This document shows positions 45,715-55,698 of a DNA stretch of 64,000 nt, in pieces. This DNA is from Periplaneta americana (lineage: Eukaryota > Arthropoda > Insecta > Blattodea > Blattidae), in NCBI RefSeq assembly GCF_040183065.1, contig NC_091119.1:107535763-107599762 (forward strand), in the 5' to 3' direction. Position 1 is the stretch's first letter. The number at the start of each line of letters is the position of its first letter. The notes under the pieces were generated by a model that did not search any database, was not told the origin of the DNA, and worked only from the letters and a program-made list of their open reading frames with translations. Made by a program: the position numbers and the translations under genes.

Positions 45715-47985
45715 ATGGAAATGTCACCTTACAGAGATTCCATGACAATTGTTATTTTCATTGCCTTACAGAGATGTCGTGGAAATATGTTTCATCTTCT
45801 AACCAATTTGCAATGGAAATGTGTTTCATTCCTCACTAAGTTACCATGGAAATATGTTTCATCGTACCGACTTTCCATGGAAGTGTGTTTTATTTCCTCA
45901 TTAAAATGTATTTTTCAACCAAATTTCTACCAGGGAAATATATGTTTGATTGCCTCACTAATGTGTGTTTCACTGTCTAACCAAATTTACGTGAAAATAT
46001 GTTTCATGTTCTCACCAACTTTCCAAGTAAATGTGTGCTTCATTGTTGCCATGGAAATATGTGTTTCAATGATCTACTCACTGTCATATAAACACGTCTT
46101 TCACATTGCACTGAGTTGTCATGGATAAGTATGTTTCATTTACTCGACAAGTTGATATGTAAATGTATATATTTTGTATGAAAATTTACTCGTCTCACTG
46201 ACGTTTCTTAGGAATGTGTTTACTTTCTCACTGAGTTGCCATAGAAAGGAGTGTTTCCAATTCTCTCCAAATTAGCCGAAAATGTACGTTTCATTGCCTT
46301 GTCGAATTGCTATAGGAATATAACTTTCATTGCTTCAGTAAGTTGCAATGGAAATGTGTGTTTCATTTCTTGCCTGAGATAACATGCCAATGTGTGTTTC
46401 ATTGTCTCATCGACTTTCCATGGAAATGTGCGTTTTATTGTATCACCAACTTGCTATGGGAATGTAACTTTCACTGTTTCAGTAAGTTGCAATGGAAATG
46501 TGCGTTTCATTTCCTACCTAAGTTAACATGGAAATCTGTGTTTCATTATCTCACCGACTTGCTATGGGAAATATAACTTTCTTTGTTTCACTAGGTTGCA
46601 ATACAATTACGCGCTTCATTACCTGCCTGAGTTAGGATGAAATGTGTGTTTCATTGTCTAACCAACTTGCCATGGAAATGTGCGTTTCATTTTCTGCCTC
46701 AGTTAACATGGAAATCTGTGTTTCAATGTCTCACCGACTTGCTACGGAAATGTAACTTCCCTTGTTTCACTAAGTTGCAATAGAAATGTGCGTTTCATTA
46801 CCTGCCTGAGTTAGCATGGAAATGTGTGTTTCATTGTCTAAAGCCTGGTTCAGACGGTGCTAGTTTCTGTGATGGATTCCAAGGTGGCTGCACTGATGGC
46901 TGCCCACCGTGCTCACTGGCTGGCTCCCGTGTTGCCTACGATGATGGTAGTTGTTCACACGGAGCTGGCTCTTTTCACAGTTCAAATTGGAAAATCATCT
47001 GCTGTTTCATCTGTTGCCAACACTCATGGTCAAAAAGAAACTAAACCGTGAGTGGAAAACAACTAAAGTCCTACATTAACAGTAGTAAATGTCGTAATAA
47101 AGTAATTAAGCCATAAGTGCAAAACAGCTAAAGTCCGATATTTAATTGTCGTTTCTTAGAAACTAACGAATGTAGAAAAAAACAGGTTTAGTTGAAAAAC
47201 AACGAACATGGCGACATGGTTTCAGTGGTGATATTATATGATCATCTTTGTTTTCCAGCCTGCAAACCATCACGAAAAATAGCAAGGAACCTACCCCCGA
47301 AATCCAGCAAGCTAGCCATCCACGGAGCCACCAGAGCGCATTACTCCCGGCAAGTGACCACGCAGGCTACCCATCCGCGCAGCCACCTTGAAATCCATCA
47401 CAGAAACACGCACTGTCTGAACCAGGCTTTACCGACTTGCCATGAAAATGTGTATTTCATTGTATCACCGACTTGCTATGGGAATGTAACTCTCAGTGTT
47501 TTAGTAAGTTTCAATGGAAATGTGCATTTCATTTCCTGCCTAAGTTAACATGGAAATCTGTGATTCATTGTCTCACTGACTTGCTATGGGAATGTAACTT
47601 TCATTGTTTCACTAAGTTGCAATAGAAATGTGCGTTTCATTACCTGCCTGAATTACCCTGGAAATGTCTACATGGAAATGTCTGTTTCATTATCTCACCA
47701 GCTTGTTATGGGAATGTGACTTCCATTGTGTCAGTAAGTTGTAATGGAAATGTGCGTTTTATTTCCTGCCTGAGTTAACATGGAAATGTGTGTTTCATTG
47801 TCTCATCGGCTTGCTATGGAATGTAACTTCCACTGCTTTAGTAAGTGGCAATGGAAATGTGCGTTTCATTTCCTGTGAGTTAACATGGAAATGTGTGTTT
47901 CATTATCTCACCGACTTGCTATGGAAATTCGTGTTGTCTCAACTCGTGAAGTTACAATATTGAAATATGTGTTGTTTTATCAAGT
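45715..47985. repeat. Degenerate minisatellite, 36-39 bp sub-unit, about 2.3 kb
   Basis: The sub-unit is like CATGGAAATGTGTGTTTCATT followed by GTCTCACCGACTTGC. Sub-units group into a higher-order repeat of about 150 bp (…ACTTGCTATGGGAATG-TAAC… then …TTTCAGTAAGTTGCAATGG…). It is interrupted at 46841-47429 by a TIR element. Many short open frames on the plus strand reflect the repeat and not genes. Confidence 0.88.
46841..47429. mobile_element. TA-flanked TIR element, 589 bp, inside the minisatellite
   Basis: The left end AAGCCTGGTTCAGACGGTGC and the right end GCACTGTCTGAACCAGGCTT; arms extend about 50 bases through GTGATGGATT-CAAGGTGGCTGC. TA duplicates at 46839-46840 and 47430-47431. The interior has no transposase. 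The first bases resemble those of the element at 50633-50858 (AAGGCTGGTCCA). Confidence 0.9.
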
Positions 47986-48133
47986 TACCATGAAACCGAC
48001 AATACGTTTTGCTTTAATGATAAGAAACATACTTCGTCTTGACTCACCGAATTTCCAGATAAACATGTGTTGTCTTGTGTCTGAATTGCCTTGGCAACGA
48101 ATGTTACCTCGACTCACCGTGTTCGCAAGTTAC

Positions 48134-48304
48134 CTGCGCAAGGTCGCTCGAAGCAGTGGCGCACCTCGGTGACGAGTCCGGAGCAAGGGTTGCCGGAGCC
48201 CTGAGGCGGGGGCGCGCTGCAAGTCCTGCTCCGGGCCTGGGCGCCCAGACCGCATTCCGCCGAGCAGGAACTCCACACTTGCCACGAAGACCAACCACCA
48301 TCCA
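48134..48304 (-). CDS. Third TSP1 repeat exon
   Basis: A 171-base exon with acceptor TTTATGGTGTAG before TGGATGG and donor GTAACT after TTGCGCAG; two leading bases, 56 codons, one trailing base. It encodes a complete thrombospondin type-1 repeat: DGGWSSWQVWSSCSAECGLG (tryptophan ladder and the CSxxCG motif), then RSRTCSAPPP, NPCSG, TEVRHC and FERPC, giving six cysteines in the normal order. TSP1 repeats bind glycosaminoglycans and receptors outside the cell and are often C-mannosylated on the tryptophans and O-fucosylated at CSxxCG (family knowledge). The phase 1/phase 1 exon is standard for shuffled TSP1 modules. Confidence 0.93.
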
Positions 48305-48589
48305 CTACACCATAAAATACGGATGATACCAGATATCTCAGAAATAGGCCTACTGTAAATTTGGCAATCCTATGTTCAGTAAGCTTCTCTCATCAAAGTA
48401 CACACACGGTGACAATAATAATTAAAGTATTACATTTCGAACGCCGGCTTGTTTGCTCACGAGTTGTTTTTTTTTTATTTTCATGAAACATTTATGCTCG
48501 AGAGTCAGTTAGAAAAAATCTTACGGAAATTTCAACATCTACTTTCATTACATGCTTAGCAACGGCAATGAGTTAGTTTATTTTATTTT

Positions 48590-48842
48590 TTTAGTAGTTT
48601 ATTTTACGACGCTGTATCAACATCTGAGGTCATTTAGCGTCTGAATGAGATGAAGGTGATAATGCCGGTGAAATGAGTCCGGGGTCCAGCACCGAAAGTT
48701 ACCCAGCATTTGCTCATATTGGGTTGAGGAAAAACCCCGGATAAAACCTCAACCAGTAACTTGCCCCGACATGGAATCGAACCCGGGCCACCTGGTTTCG
48801 CGGCCAGACGCGCTAACCGTGTCCACAGGTGTAGACGCAATG
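48590..48842 (-). repeat. tRNA-derived SINE, same family as 20762-21008
   Basis: Carries the minus-strand B box GGGTTCGATTCC, GTAACTTTCGGTGCTGGACC and the AAATAAACTAC/GCGTCGTAAAATAA tail block. Nearly full length. Confidence 0.85.
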
Positions 48843-48849
48843 AGTTAGT

Positions 48850-49055
48850 CACAATGTGCTGACGTCCTTATTTAGCAACGGATCAGACTAGTGTATTGGC
48901 ATATTGTTTGCTAGAAGGATAGACTTACTTTCTTGCATGAATTACATTTCTTATTTCTCTTATCATAGACCCGTACTAGCGGCTCTCCAACAAACCAATT
49001 TAGATTAAAGGAAATACAGTAATATTCTATTATAAAAACTTGTATAGATAGTATA
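48850..49055. other. Intron sequence, nothing specific
   Basis: Short unremarkable stretch between the SINE and the fold-back element. Confidence 0.4.
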
Positions 49056-49058
49056 TCT

Positions 49059-49312
49059 GTCGTCGATTTGCAAAAGAGGACATGTCCAAAATAACAAAGT
49101 GTTGGAAAATCGCAAAAACTATAATTAAGTTAAGAAATTAAAATGTTCATTTATTTTTTCTAATTAGATCACTATGGGTACATACATTCATGATCAATGA
49201 ACATTTTAATTTTTAAGTCTATTATGTTTTTTTTTTTTTTTTTTTTTTTTTTGCGATTTCCCAACACTTTGTCATTTTGGACGTGTCCCCTTTTGCAAAT
49301 CGACGACAGATA
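49059..49312. mobile_element. Fold-back MITE with about 100-base arms
   Basis: ATCTGTCGTCGATTTGCAAA at the left and TTTGCAAATCGACGACAGAT at the right are perfect complements. Arms continue through AACAAAGTGTTGG and AAATTAAAATGTTCATT. TATA flanks both sides. A run of about 31 T lies in the right arm. Confidence 0.88.
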
Positions 49313-49820
49313 TATTCAAGAAAAAATAACGTAAAAACAATAATTACTAATTAATAAAACATAGAAATTGGATTAAATTTATTCACTCTCATATTCACAA
49401 TCCTTATAAATAAGAACAAGTTCTTTAGAAACATAAATATCGCAATAACTCCCAACAGAGAACATAAACGTTTCAAGCAATTACAGGGATCCTATAAACC
49501 TCCTGTCACTTTTTTTTTAAATGTTAGTATGAAATTGTCGTATACTGTGCCAGAAACAAAAAATGATCTGACTCTTGATCCTTACAGAGCACGATTCACA
49601 CTACAACGATTTGACAACGGTATTCAATCCAGTATTATTTTAATAGGAAGGTACTTCACAACTAACGCAAAAATAAAGAAAAATTAATCTGAAACTAATA
49701 TCACATTAATGCCCAAGAGTCATTATTAAACAAACGCGATACAGTACAACCCCAATTATGACAATTAATCGCAAGTATTCCGATAGCTCTGTGCTAGCGT
49801 GCTTGCTCGCAGACTAGAGT
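49313..49820. other. Intron sequence, nothing specific
   Basis: A+T-rich, no bounded element or coding signal. Confidence 0.4.
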
Positions 49821-49821
49821 G

Positions 49822-49980
49822 CTATTCATAGACATTTCGCTAGCCCGCGCTACGAGCGTGCTAAACTGCCCCGGCTATCGACTGGTTACTTGAACAGGAT
49901 TCATTGCTTTATGAATACGAAAAACGTTAGTTCGCTGATCATCCACCGGAAGACAGCACTAAGAATGTCTATGAATACTG
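49822..49980. mobile_element. MITE, second copy of the 34302-34477 family
   Basis: GCTATTCATAGACATTTCGC at the left and AATGTCTATGAATAC at the right. The interior (GCCCGCGCTACGAG, CCCCGGCTATCGACTGGTTA) matches the other copy in opposite orientation. Confidence 0.85.
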
Positions 49981-50632
49981 CCCTATAAGTTCAAAGTTCG
50001 GGTACTGTCGCGGAGTTATTTTTTAATTAATTATCCAGGTTAATTTCGTTTACCATCATTCTATTTTACTGTACGATTTATAAATACTCATCTATTATTA
50101 AGGATAGATCAATTTTTGTCGCCTCTTTTCAACTGCCTTTCGGGTTACGACGAAAATCGATGTAAAATTAATATCAGTAACTGCCAAAGCGACCTCGTGT
50201 GTGTCACTGCTTTGGAGCACTGAACATGCGCAATGCGTTGAAACTGGAACTTGGAAAATTCAAACGGGCCATTTTTTTTCTGGAACTGTACGCTTGCTCA
50301 GCGCTAAAGTGAGAATTTATAATTCCGCGAACTCGGATTTGATTCCTGGCTTTGACTGAAGTAACCTACTCGTGGTGCAAAAATTGGAGAATCAGAGTCT
50401 CTCATTCCACCCGCATTTTTCATTGTTATCCTACTATTTCCTTCATGTCATGTTATCAAGAACTTTTGTTTTAGAATTAGGTGTATTAGCTTCGGTGATG
50501 CCAAATAGAAATAGCCTACCAGTTACTGCTCCTCTATTCAACGTTCAAGACTGTTTCCCGGTTCCGGACGAAGCCGCTGTCCGCTCGAGGTATATATTCC
50601 CGGCCAAAATATCTACCGACAGAGAACGAGTA

Positions 50633-50858
50633 AAGGCTGGTCCACAATAAACCGGAAACGGAAACGAGAACGGAAATATTGTTAAAATAAATGTATTTAA
50701 ATGTCAATATTCAAAATTAATTTTCACGTTCCCGTTCCCGGGTTCGGTAACATTTTCGTTAACTGTGAATGCTCACATTTAAATACATTTATTTTAACAA
50801 TATTTCCGTTCTCGTTCTCGTTGTCGTTTCCGTTTCCGATTTATTGTGGACCACCCTT
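50633..50858. mobile_element. Fold-back MITE, 226 bp, TA-flanked
   Basis: AAGGCTGGTCCACAATAAAC at the left; the right arm ends TTTATTGTGGACCACCCTT. Arms of about 75 bases include GGAAACGGAAACGAGAACGG and AAATATTGTTAAAATAAATG. TA lies at 50631-50632 and 50859-50860. Confidence 0.92.
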
Positions 50859-51069
50859 TATTCTGACTTCACTAAAATCCGCGGGATAAACATTCTGGTC
50901 GGGGGCAACTCGCATTACATCCCGTTGGTGTTTTATGGAACGTTCTATTTATTTAGTGTCAGTAAGGTCGCTGACTCATCTCATTCCTAACTGCGGCAGT
51001 AGTACACTTAAAAGATATGCCTGTATGGTCTACATGCCGAAAAACATTCGTCTGCGTCTTCTGTACACT

Positions 51070-52790
51070 TAGGGGAAGCTATTGTACCTAGGGACAAGTT
51101 GTACCTGGCGACATTCGGTTTATTTTCAAGGTTATGTGGAGAATTTTTGTTTTCGCAGTTGACCACTCTAATTTCATCATTCAGCTGTTCTGTGAATGAT
51201 TTAATTTTTGTTGAAGCAATTTGGAGAGATTTTATTTTTAAAAATCTGTTTTTGAACCTGAAACGTAAGTAATTTTTAAATTAATGAAATATTATAATTA
51301 ATTCTTTACATACACGATTAAAAACTTAAATCTATATTTTTAAACCCTGTTGTTCTAGCTACGAATCCATGTGTTATTGGCTTGTTTTCCTAACATCAGT
51401 ATTGAAAACTTGCTGAGATTTATTTTACCGATTCCTCATGTACCTAGGGACGGTGTACCTGGGGACAACTGCCTTGAGGTGAACCTCGTTATATTTTAAA
51501 TATTTTTAAAATAATAAATGAGTAATCAAAAATAGTATTCAGCAATGACTTTTATGGGGTTTCAGCTTCAGTCGAAATGCCACACAGAAAATTAAAAACC
51601 AAGAGACAAACCCCGACAAAGCTAAATTATTCTCCTCCCAGGAAAAGAATAATTCGTAATCATTAAAAAGGAAAGACAAGTGCTTTAACAGATACGCCAG
51701 AGAAAACCGATATAGAAGAAAGAAAAAGAAAGTTGAGTCAGAAGAGAAATGTGATGGATAAAGTTCAGAAACGGAAGAAGTTGAAGCCACAAGTTCTGTT
51801 TCCAGATCGGATAATTCAGAAGAAACTGCAAATGAGCCGAGGAATGTGTTAGTGCTAATGATAATGATGATGAAGATTCCATTTCAACTGTAAATGACAC
51901 TGAGTTGATTGTTCAAGCGAATTTAGAAGAAACAAGAGAAGAAAATTTTGTTCTCATTTGTGTGGCAGGAAAGAGAGACTAATCATAAATTTTTTGTCGG
52001 TAGAATTTGTAAGAAGATTTGTGAAACAAAATTTGAAGTTCAGTATCTAAAGAAGTTTGTCATATTTAATTATTTATTTATTTTACATGATGAGCAATCA
52101 GAATTTTTTGACCTTCCTTCAGAGGATATTGTGATCAAACTTCATTCATTTAATTGGAAAGCCTAATATTGTTTTCTGTCAAGAAAATTGAGAATTATTT
52201 TAAAACCTTAAACTCAGAAAGATTATCGCTATTGTTATTACATTAAATTTAAAGGCAAAACCTATCATTAATAATAATTAGAAAACAGTAAATTGTCTGT
52301 ATTTTGTATAATTATAAACTTAATAAATATCAGTTACATTAATATTATGTTGAACCAAGTCCCAAGGTATGTCATCCTAGTAGGTTTCTTTTTAGTAAAT
52401 TATTTTACGACGCTTTTATCAACAGCTCAGGTTATTTAGCGTCTGAATGAGGTGAAGTTGATAATCCCGGTGAAATGAGTCCGGGGTCCAGCACCGAAAG
52501 TTACCCAGCACTTGTTCATATTGGGTTGAGGGAAAACCCCATGTCATCCTATGTCCCAAGGTACACGACTCTGTGTCCCAAGGTATATCACCCTTATGTA
52601 CCTAGGGACAGGCACTTTAAAAAAATTTTAAAAATGTACACGAAAAATTATTTAATTAAAACTTTTTTTTTCAAGATACTATACACTTCAAAGATACTGT
52701 AGTTAATAATAAAACGTTATAAAACTTGTACAAAAATTAAAAAAATTGAAATTTAAGAAACTGGCCCTAGGCACAACAGCTTCCCCTACT
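51070..52790 (+). mobile_element. Pogo-like transposon remnant with TAGGGGAAGC termini
   Basis: The left end is TAGGGGAAGCTATTGTACCT, and the right end, read inward, TAGGGGAAGCTGTTGTGCCT. ACCTAGGGACA-type words recur inside both ends. At 51935-52160 the plus-strand reading FFVGRICKKICETKFEVQYL resembles the C-terminal region of a pogo/Tigger-type transposase. The rest is degraded and a SINE is inserted at 52380-52540. Confidence 0.75.
52380..52540 (-). repeat. SINE insertion with 11-bp target duplication
   Basis: A truncated copy of the 20762-21008 family (tail and body only; the tRNA-like head is missing). The flanking direct repeat ATGTCATCCTA at 52369-52379 and 52541-52551 is perfect, showing that the truncated copy is itself the unit that inserted. 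Confidence 0.92.
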
Positions 52791-52840
52791 TACGGACACA
52801 TACACACAAGTCCTACCGTTCGCTACTTACTAGAACACAC

Positions 52841-52945
52841 CTGAACAGTCTTTCCTCTGGCACTCCTCTGTCTCCTGCCCGGGTCCTGAACACATACTGC
52901 TGTCGAGAGCACGCAGGGGTCGCTGCGCCTCGCTGCCAAGTGATT
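52841..52945 (-). CDS. Second half of the split TSP1 repeat
   Basis: A 105-base exon missed by ORF-length filters. The acceptor is TATCTTGGTTACAG before AATCAC and the donor is GTGTGT after TGTTCAG; two leading bases, 34 codons, one trailing base. Joined to the G of the giant exon it gives GAA. The peptide ends MCSGPGQETEECQRKDCS: the C-terminal half of a TSP1 repeat with cysteines 4, 5 and 6 (the usual C-G....E...C....C pattern). The first three cysteines are at the start of the giant exon (60400-60520 on the plus strand), so the two exons together make one TSP1 domain with a very long loop. Confidence 0.88.
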
Positions 52946-52949
52946 CTGT

Positions 52950-53270
52950 AACCAAGATACGTGATTCACCCAACTGCTACATTACACCATCCATTAAAAT
53001 ACGTAGTACATAGTGATATCTGTTGCTTGGTGGCTAACGCCTTCAAATTTGGTAATTTAGAACATCCTAAATTCTTTAGTCTGCCAGCGTGAAGAATTCA
53101 CTTCTGAAATCACGGTACATGTAATGGGGAATTCAGCACCCACAATGATAGGATAGACGCGGAAGATGACAAGGAGAGATTCATTTTGACATGAACAACA
53201 AATTGTAAGTGAATTTTATTTACAATCCTCTCATTCAGGGACAAAAATTTGTGTGCAACAATTTCTTCTT
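52950..53270. other. Intron sequence, nothing specific
   Basis: Unremarkable sequence between the short TSP1 exon and the inverted repeat at 53274. Confidence 0.4.
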
Positions 53271-53273
53271 GGG

Positions 53274-53472
53274 TTCTCAGCCAGGTGAGTTGGATTGTTG
53301 TTTCCAAGCTTTCGATGACTAGCTCTACCATCTTCTTCAAGGATTCAAGTGCGGTGGGATCATGTCTACCGGCTAGGCATAGTCCTACGGCACTTCAGTC
53401 CCTGAAGAAGATGGCAGAGCTAGTCATCGGAAGCCTGGAAGCAACAATCCAACTCACCTGACTGAGAATCCG
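53274..53472. repeat. Inverted repeat, about 65-base arms
   Basis: TTCTCAGCCAGGTGAGTTGG and GATGACTAGCTCTACCATCT at the left recur in reverse complement at 53405-53472. The loop is about 65 bases. Possibly two oppositely oriented copies of a short repeat. Confidence 0.8.
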
Positions 53473-53689
53473 AGAAGAATAAATTATTACACATCCAACG
53501 CCGGGAAAGTCTCAAATCCTAAAAATTGTTTATATTTTTATGCGACACGGGACTCGTATTATTATTTATCTTTCGACGATATTCATGAAAATAATCGTAT
53601 CGCATTGTAGATTAATTGTGCTGAGCCAGCTTTGAACTTGAGACCTCGTCTCTAATAGCAGGCATCGTAGGCCTAACCATCAGACTACC

Positions 53690-53731
<42 letters not shown>
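53690..53731. repeat. (AAT)n microsatellite
   Basis: About 13 AAT units at the 5' side of the SINE head. Confidence 0.95.
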
Positions 53732-53732
<1 letters not shown>

Positions 53733-53733
<1 letters not shown>

Positions 53734-53940
53734 CCAGTCTCATGGTCTAGTGGTCAGAAATTCTGGCTATAGTTCATGAAGTCCCGGGTTCGATTCCCGG
53801 TTCAATCACAGGAATTTTTCCTTAAATTCGACTATTTCCTTCGATTATTCCTGTGTTCGTACATGGTCTGGAATTTACGTTAAGTTTAGATTTAAGACCT
53901 CTTCTGGCACCACATAATCATAATCATCCTATCATATCAT
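53733..53940 (+). repeat. tRNA-derived SINE, plus orientation
   Basis: A box TGGTCTAGTGGTCAG and B box GGGTTCGATTCCCGG are close to consensus, with a body containing TTCGATTATTCCTGTGTTCG and ending in ATAATCATAATCATCC. The acceptor stem is not paired, so it is not a functional tRNA. Confidence 0.8.
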
Positions 53941-54176
53941 CGGGGTAATGTAACTCCGCCTTCCAGACGTCCCAACCTCTAAAGTGGGTTACAACTAAGC
54001 CACTGCCAGGAGAGGAGACCAGAAATGTCGAAAAGACAACCTGGTGGCATTGATAAAAAAAAGTAGTAATAATCAAATCATCATTCGTGACACGACACTC
54101 ATGGAGGACTAAGGCCCAACCGACAGCTGTCCTCACGTCCACATGCCTTAGCAGAGGTGAACGATCATCCAACAAG

Positions 54177-54400
54177 AACGTGTGGTCAGTACAATGATTC
54201 CTTCAGTCGTTATAGCTGGTTTACGAAACCGGATTTTGCTACGTATCATAACTCCCCAAATTCATCACGATGCTGGGTGGGCACCAGTCCCAAACACTGG
54301 TCGATTTTTTTACAAAAATTCCTTCCCCATGAGGACTCGAACCAGAACTCATTCCGTGATGCGAGTTGAGGAACGATGCCTTACACCCCGACGGCGCAGG
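54177..54400 (-). repeat. SINE-like repeat with tRNA-like end, shared with 36385-36535
   Basis: Contains the blocks shared with 36385-36535, then a minus-strand tRNA-like segment with B-box-like GTTCTGGTTCGAGTCC. This copy retains the head that the other lacks. Confidence 0.75.
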
Positions 54401-54472
54401 ACAAGGATTACATAAAATGTTTTATGTAATTTTGTGTGCACTGCATACATCTCTAGCGCATAAAATACATTA

Positions 54473-54778
54473 AAATTGAAGGAAATGTACTACAGTTCTA
54501 TGAGCACTTTTTATGTCTATTGAGTTTCTTAATTATACATGATTCGGGAATGCTTCCTCATCTTCAGTGATATCAAGACAAAGTGGTTCCAGATATTTGA
54601 ACTGTGTTCCTGCGTAGCATGATGTGAACTGAACACGCAGGAACACAGTTAAAATATCTGGAACCACTTTGTCTTGATATCACTGAAAATGGGGAAGCAT
54701 TCCCCGAAACATGTATGATTAAGAAGCTCAACAGACATAAAAAGTGTCCATACAACTGTACTATATTTCCTTCAATTC
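54473..54778. mobile_element. Fold-back element with about 145-base arms
   Basis: AATTGAAGGAAATGTACTAC at the left is complemented by TATATTTCCTTCAATT at the right. The arms continue almost without break to GTTCCTGCGTAG/GAACACGCAGGAACAC at the centre, with a loop of about 15 bases. Nothing coding. Transcribed, it would be a nearly complete hairpin. Confidence 0.92.
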
Positions 54779-54789
54779 TAATTTATTTT

Positions 54790-55690
54790 ATCGATTTTAT
54801 GAACACTGTAACAAAAATTTGGCCAAAAATGTGTATTTTATCATTGATTAGGCATAGTTTTTAGTTGCGTTGTTTGGAATTACAACTATTCTTGAGTAAG
54901 TTTTTCCCCCCACACCAGAAAACAATGGCCTTGCCTCTGCTAAATGAATTGGCTTTATTCAGTGTTACTGTCAATGTAGTAGACACTAATCGAGCTTACT
55001 GAGACGATTTAGAACTCTAAATGGATTAAGGTATGGTTCCTGCAATTTACCGTCATTGTGGAAGTTTGTAAAAAATTGAAGAGACAATTTCGTGACAGAT
55101 AAAAAAATGTTGTGATAGACCAAAATCCGTAGAAAACGGTGTGAATACTGAGATGGTTTCACACACGGTCCAGACAAAGTTCAAAATGTGGAACATGCAG
55201 TGTGAATCAAGTTCCGAGGCGACAAAAGATGAGCTATTATGGCGTATTCTTAAAAATTAGTTTATACCTGCTACGCAGCGGAAAAAGAGTGATATTTGAA
55301 ATTCTCCGCTACTCTGACAAACAGTGTGCATACATTGGAATCGAACTGTACCTATTTGGGGAGGGCGGACGTGTATATGGTTTGATTTCATAAACAAACC
55401 ACTACTCAAGCAGCTTTAACTGCTCTCTTTTCATAGCCCGTTATAACATTCATTTACATTGAAAATCGACATTAACACAAACACGTGATTTTGTATCGTA
55501 GGCCTCTGCTTGACAGTTATTTACAGTGTTGCCGACCCAAGGCTCCAGCTTTCTATGTAGATGGCTCTGGATATTTCCTTGAAAACAATACTGTGTCTTA
55601 AAATCAATCTGGCCTATTTTTAACAAGAAAATAGAACATCGACTGATGGTCACATAATCATGTATTAGTAAGGAACTCTTAGTAGACCTA
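54790..55690. other. Intron sequence, nothing specific
   Basis: A+T-rich, unbounded. Short open frames at 54986-55177, 55202-55393 and 55450-55653 match no family I know. Confidence 0.4.
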
Positions 55691-55698
55691 CCACTTAC

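Noticed and set aside
45715..47985. Possible CRISPR-like array
   Set aside because: The repeats are degenerate and contiguous, without unique spacers, and the organism is an animal.
53733..53810. Functional tRNA gene
   Set aside because: Internal promoter boxes are good, but the ends do not pair and the sequence runs into a SINE body.
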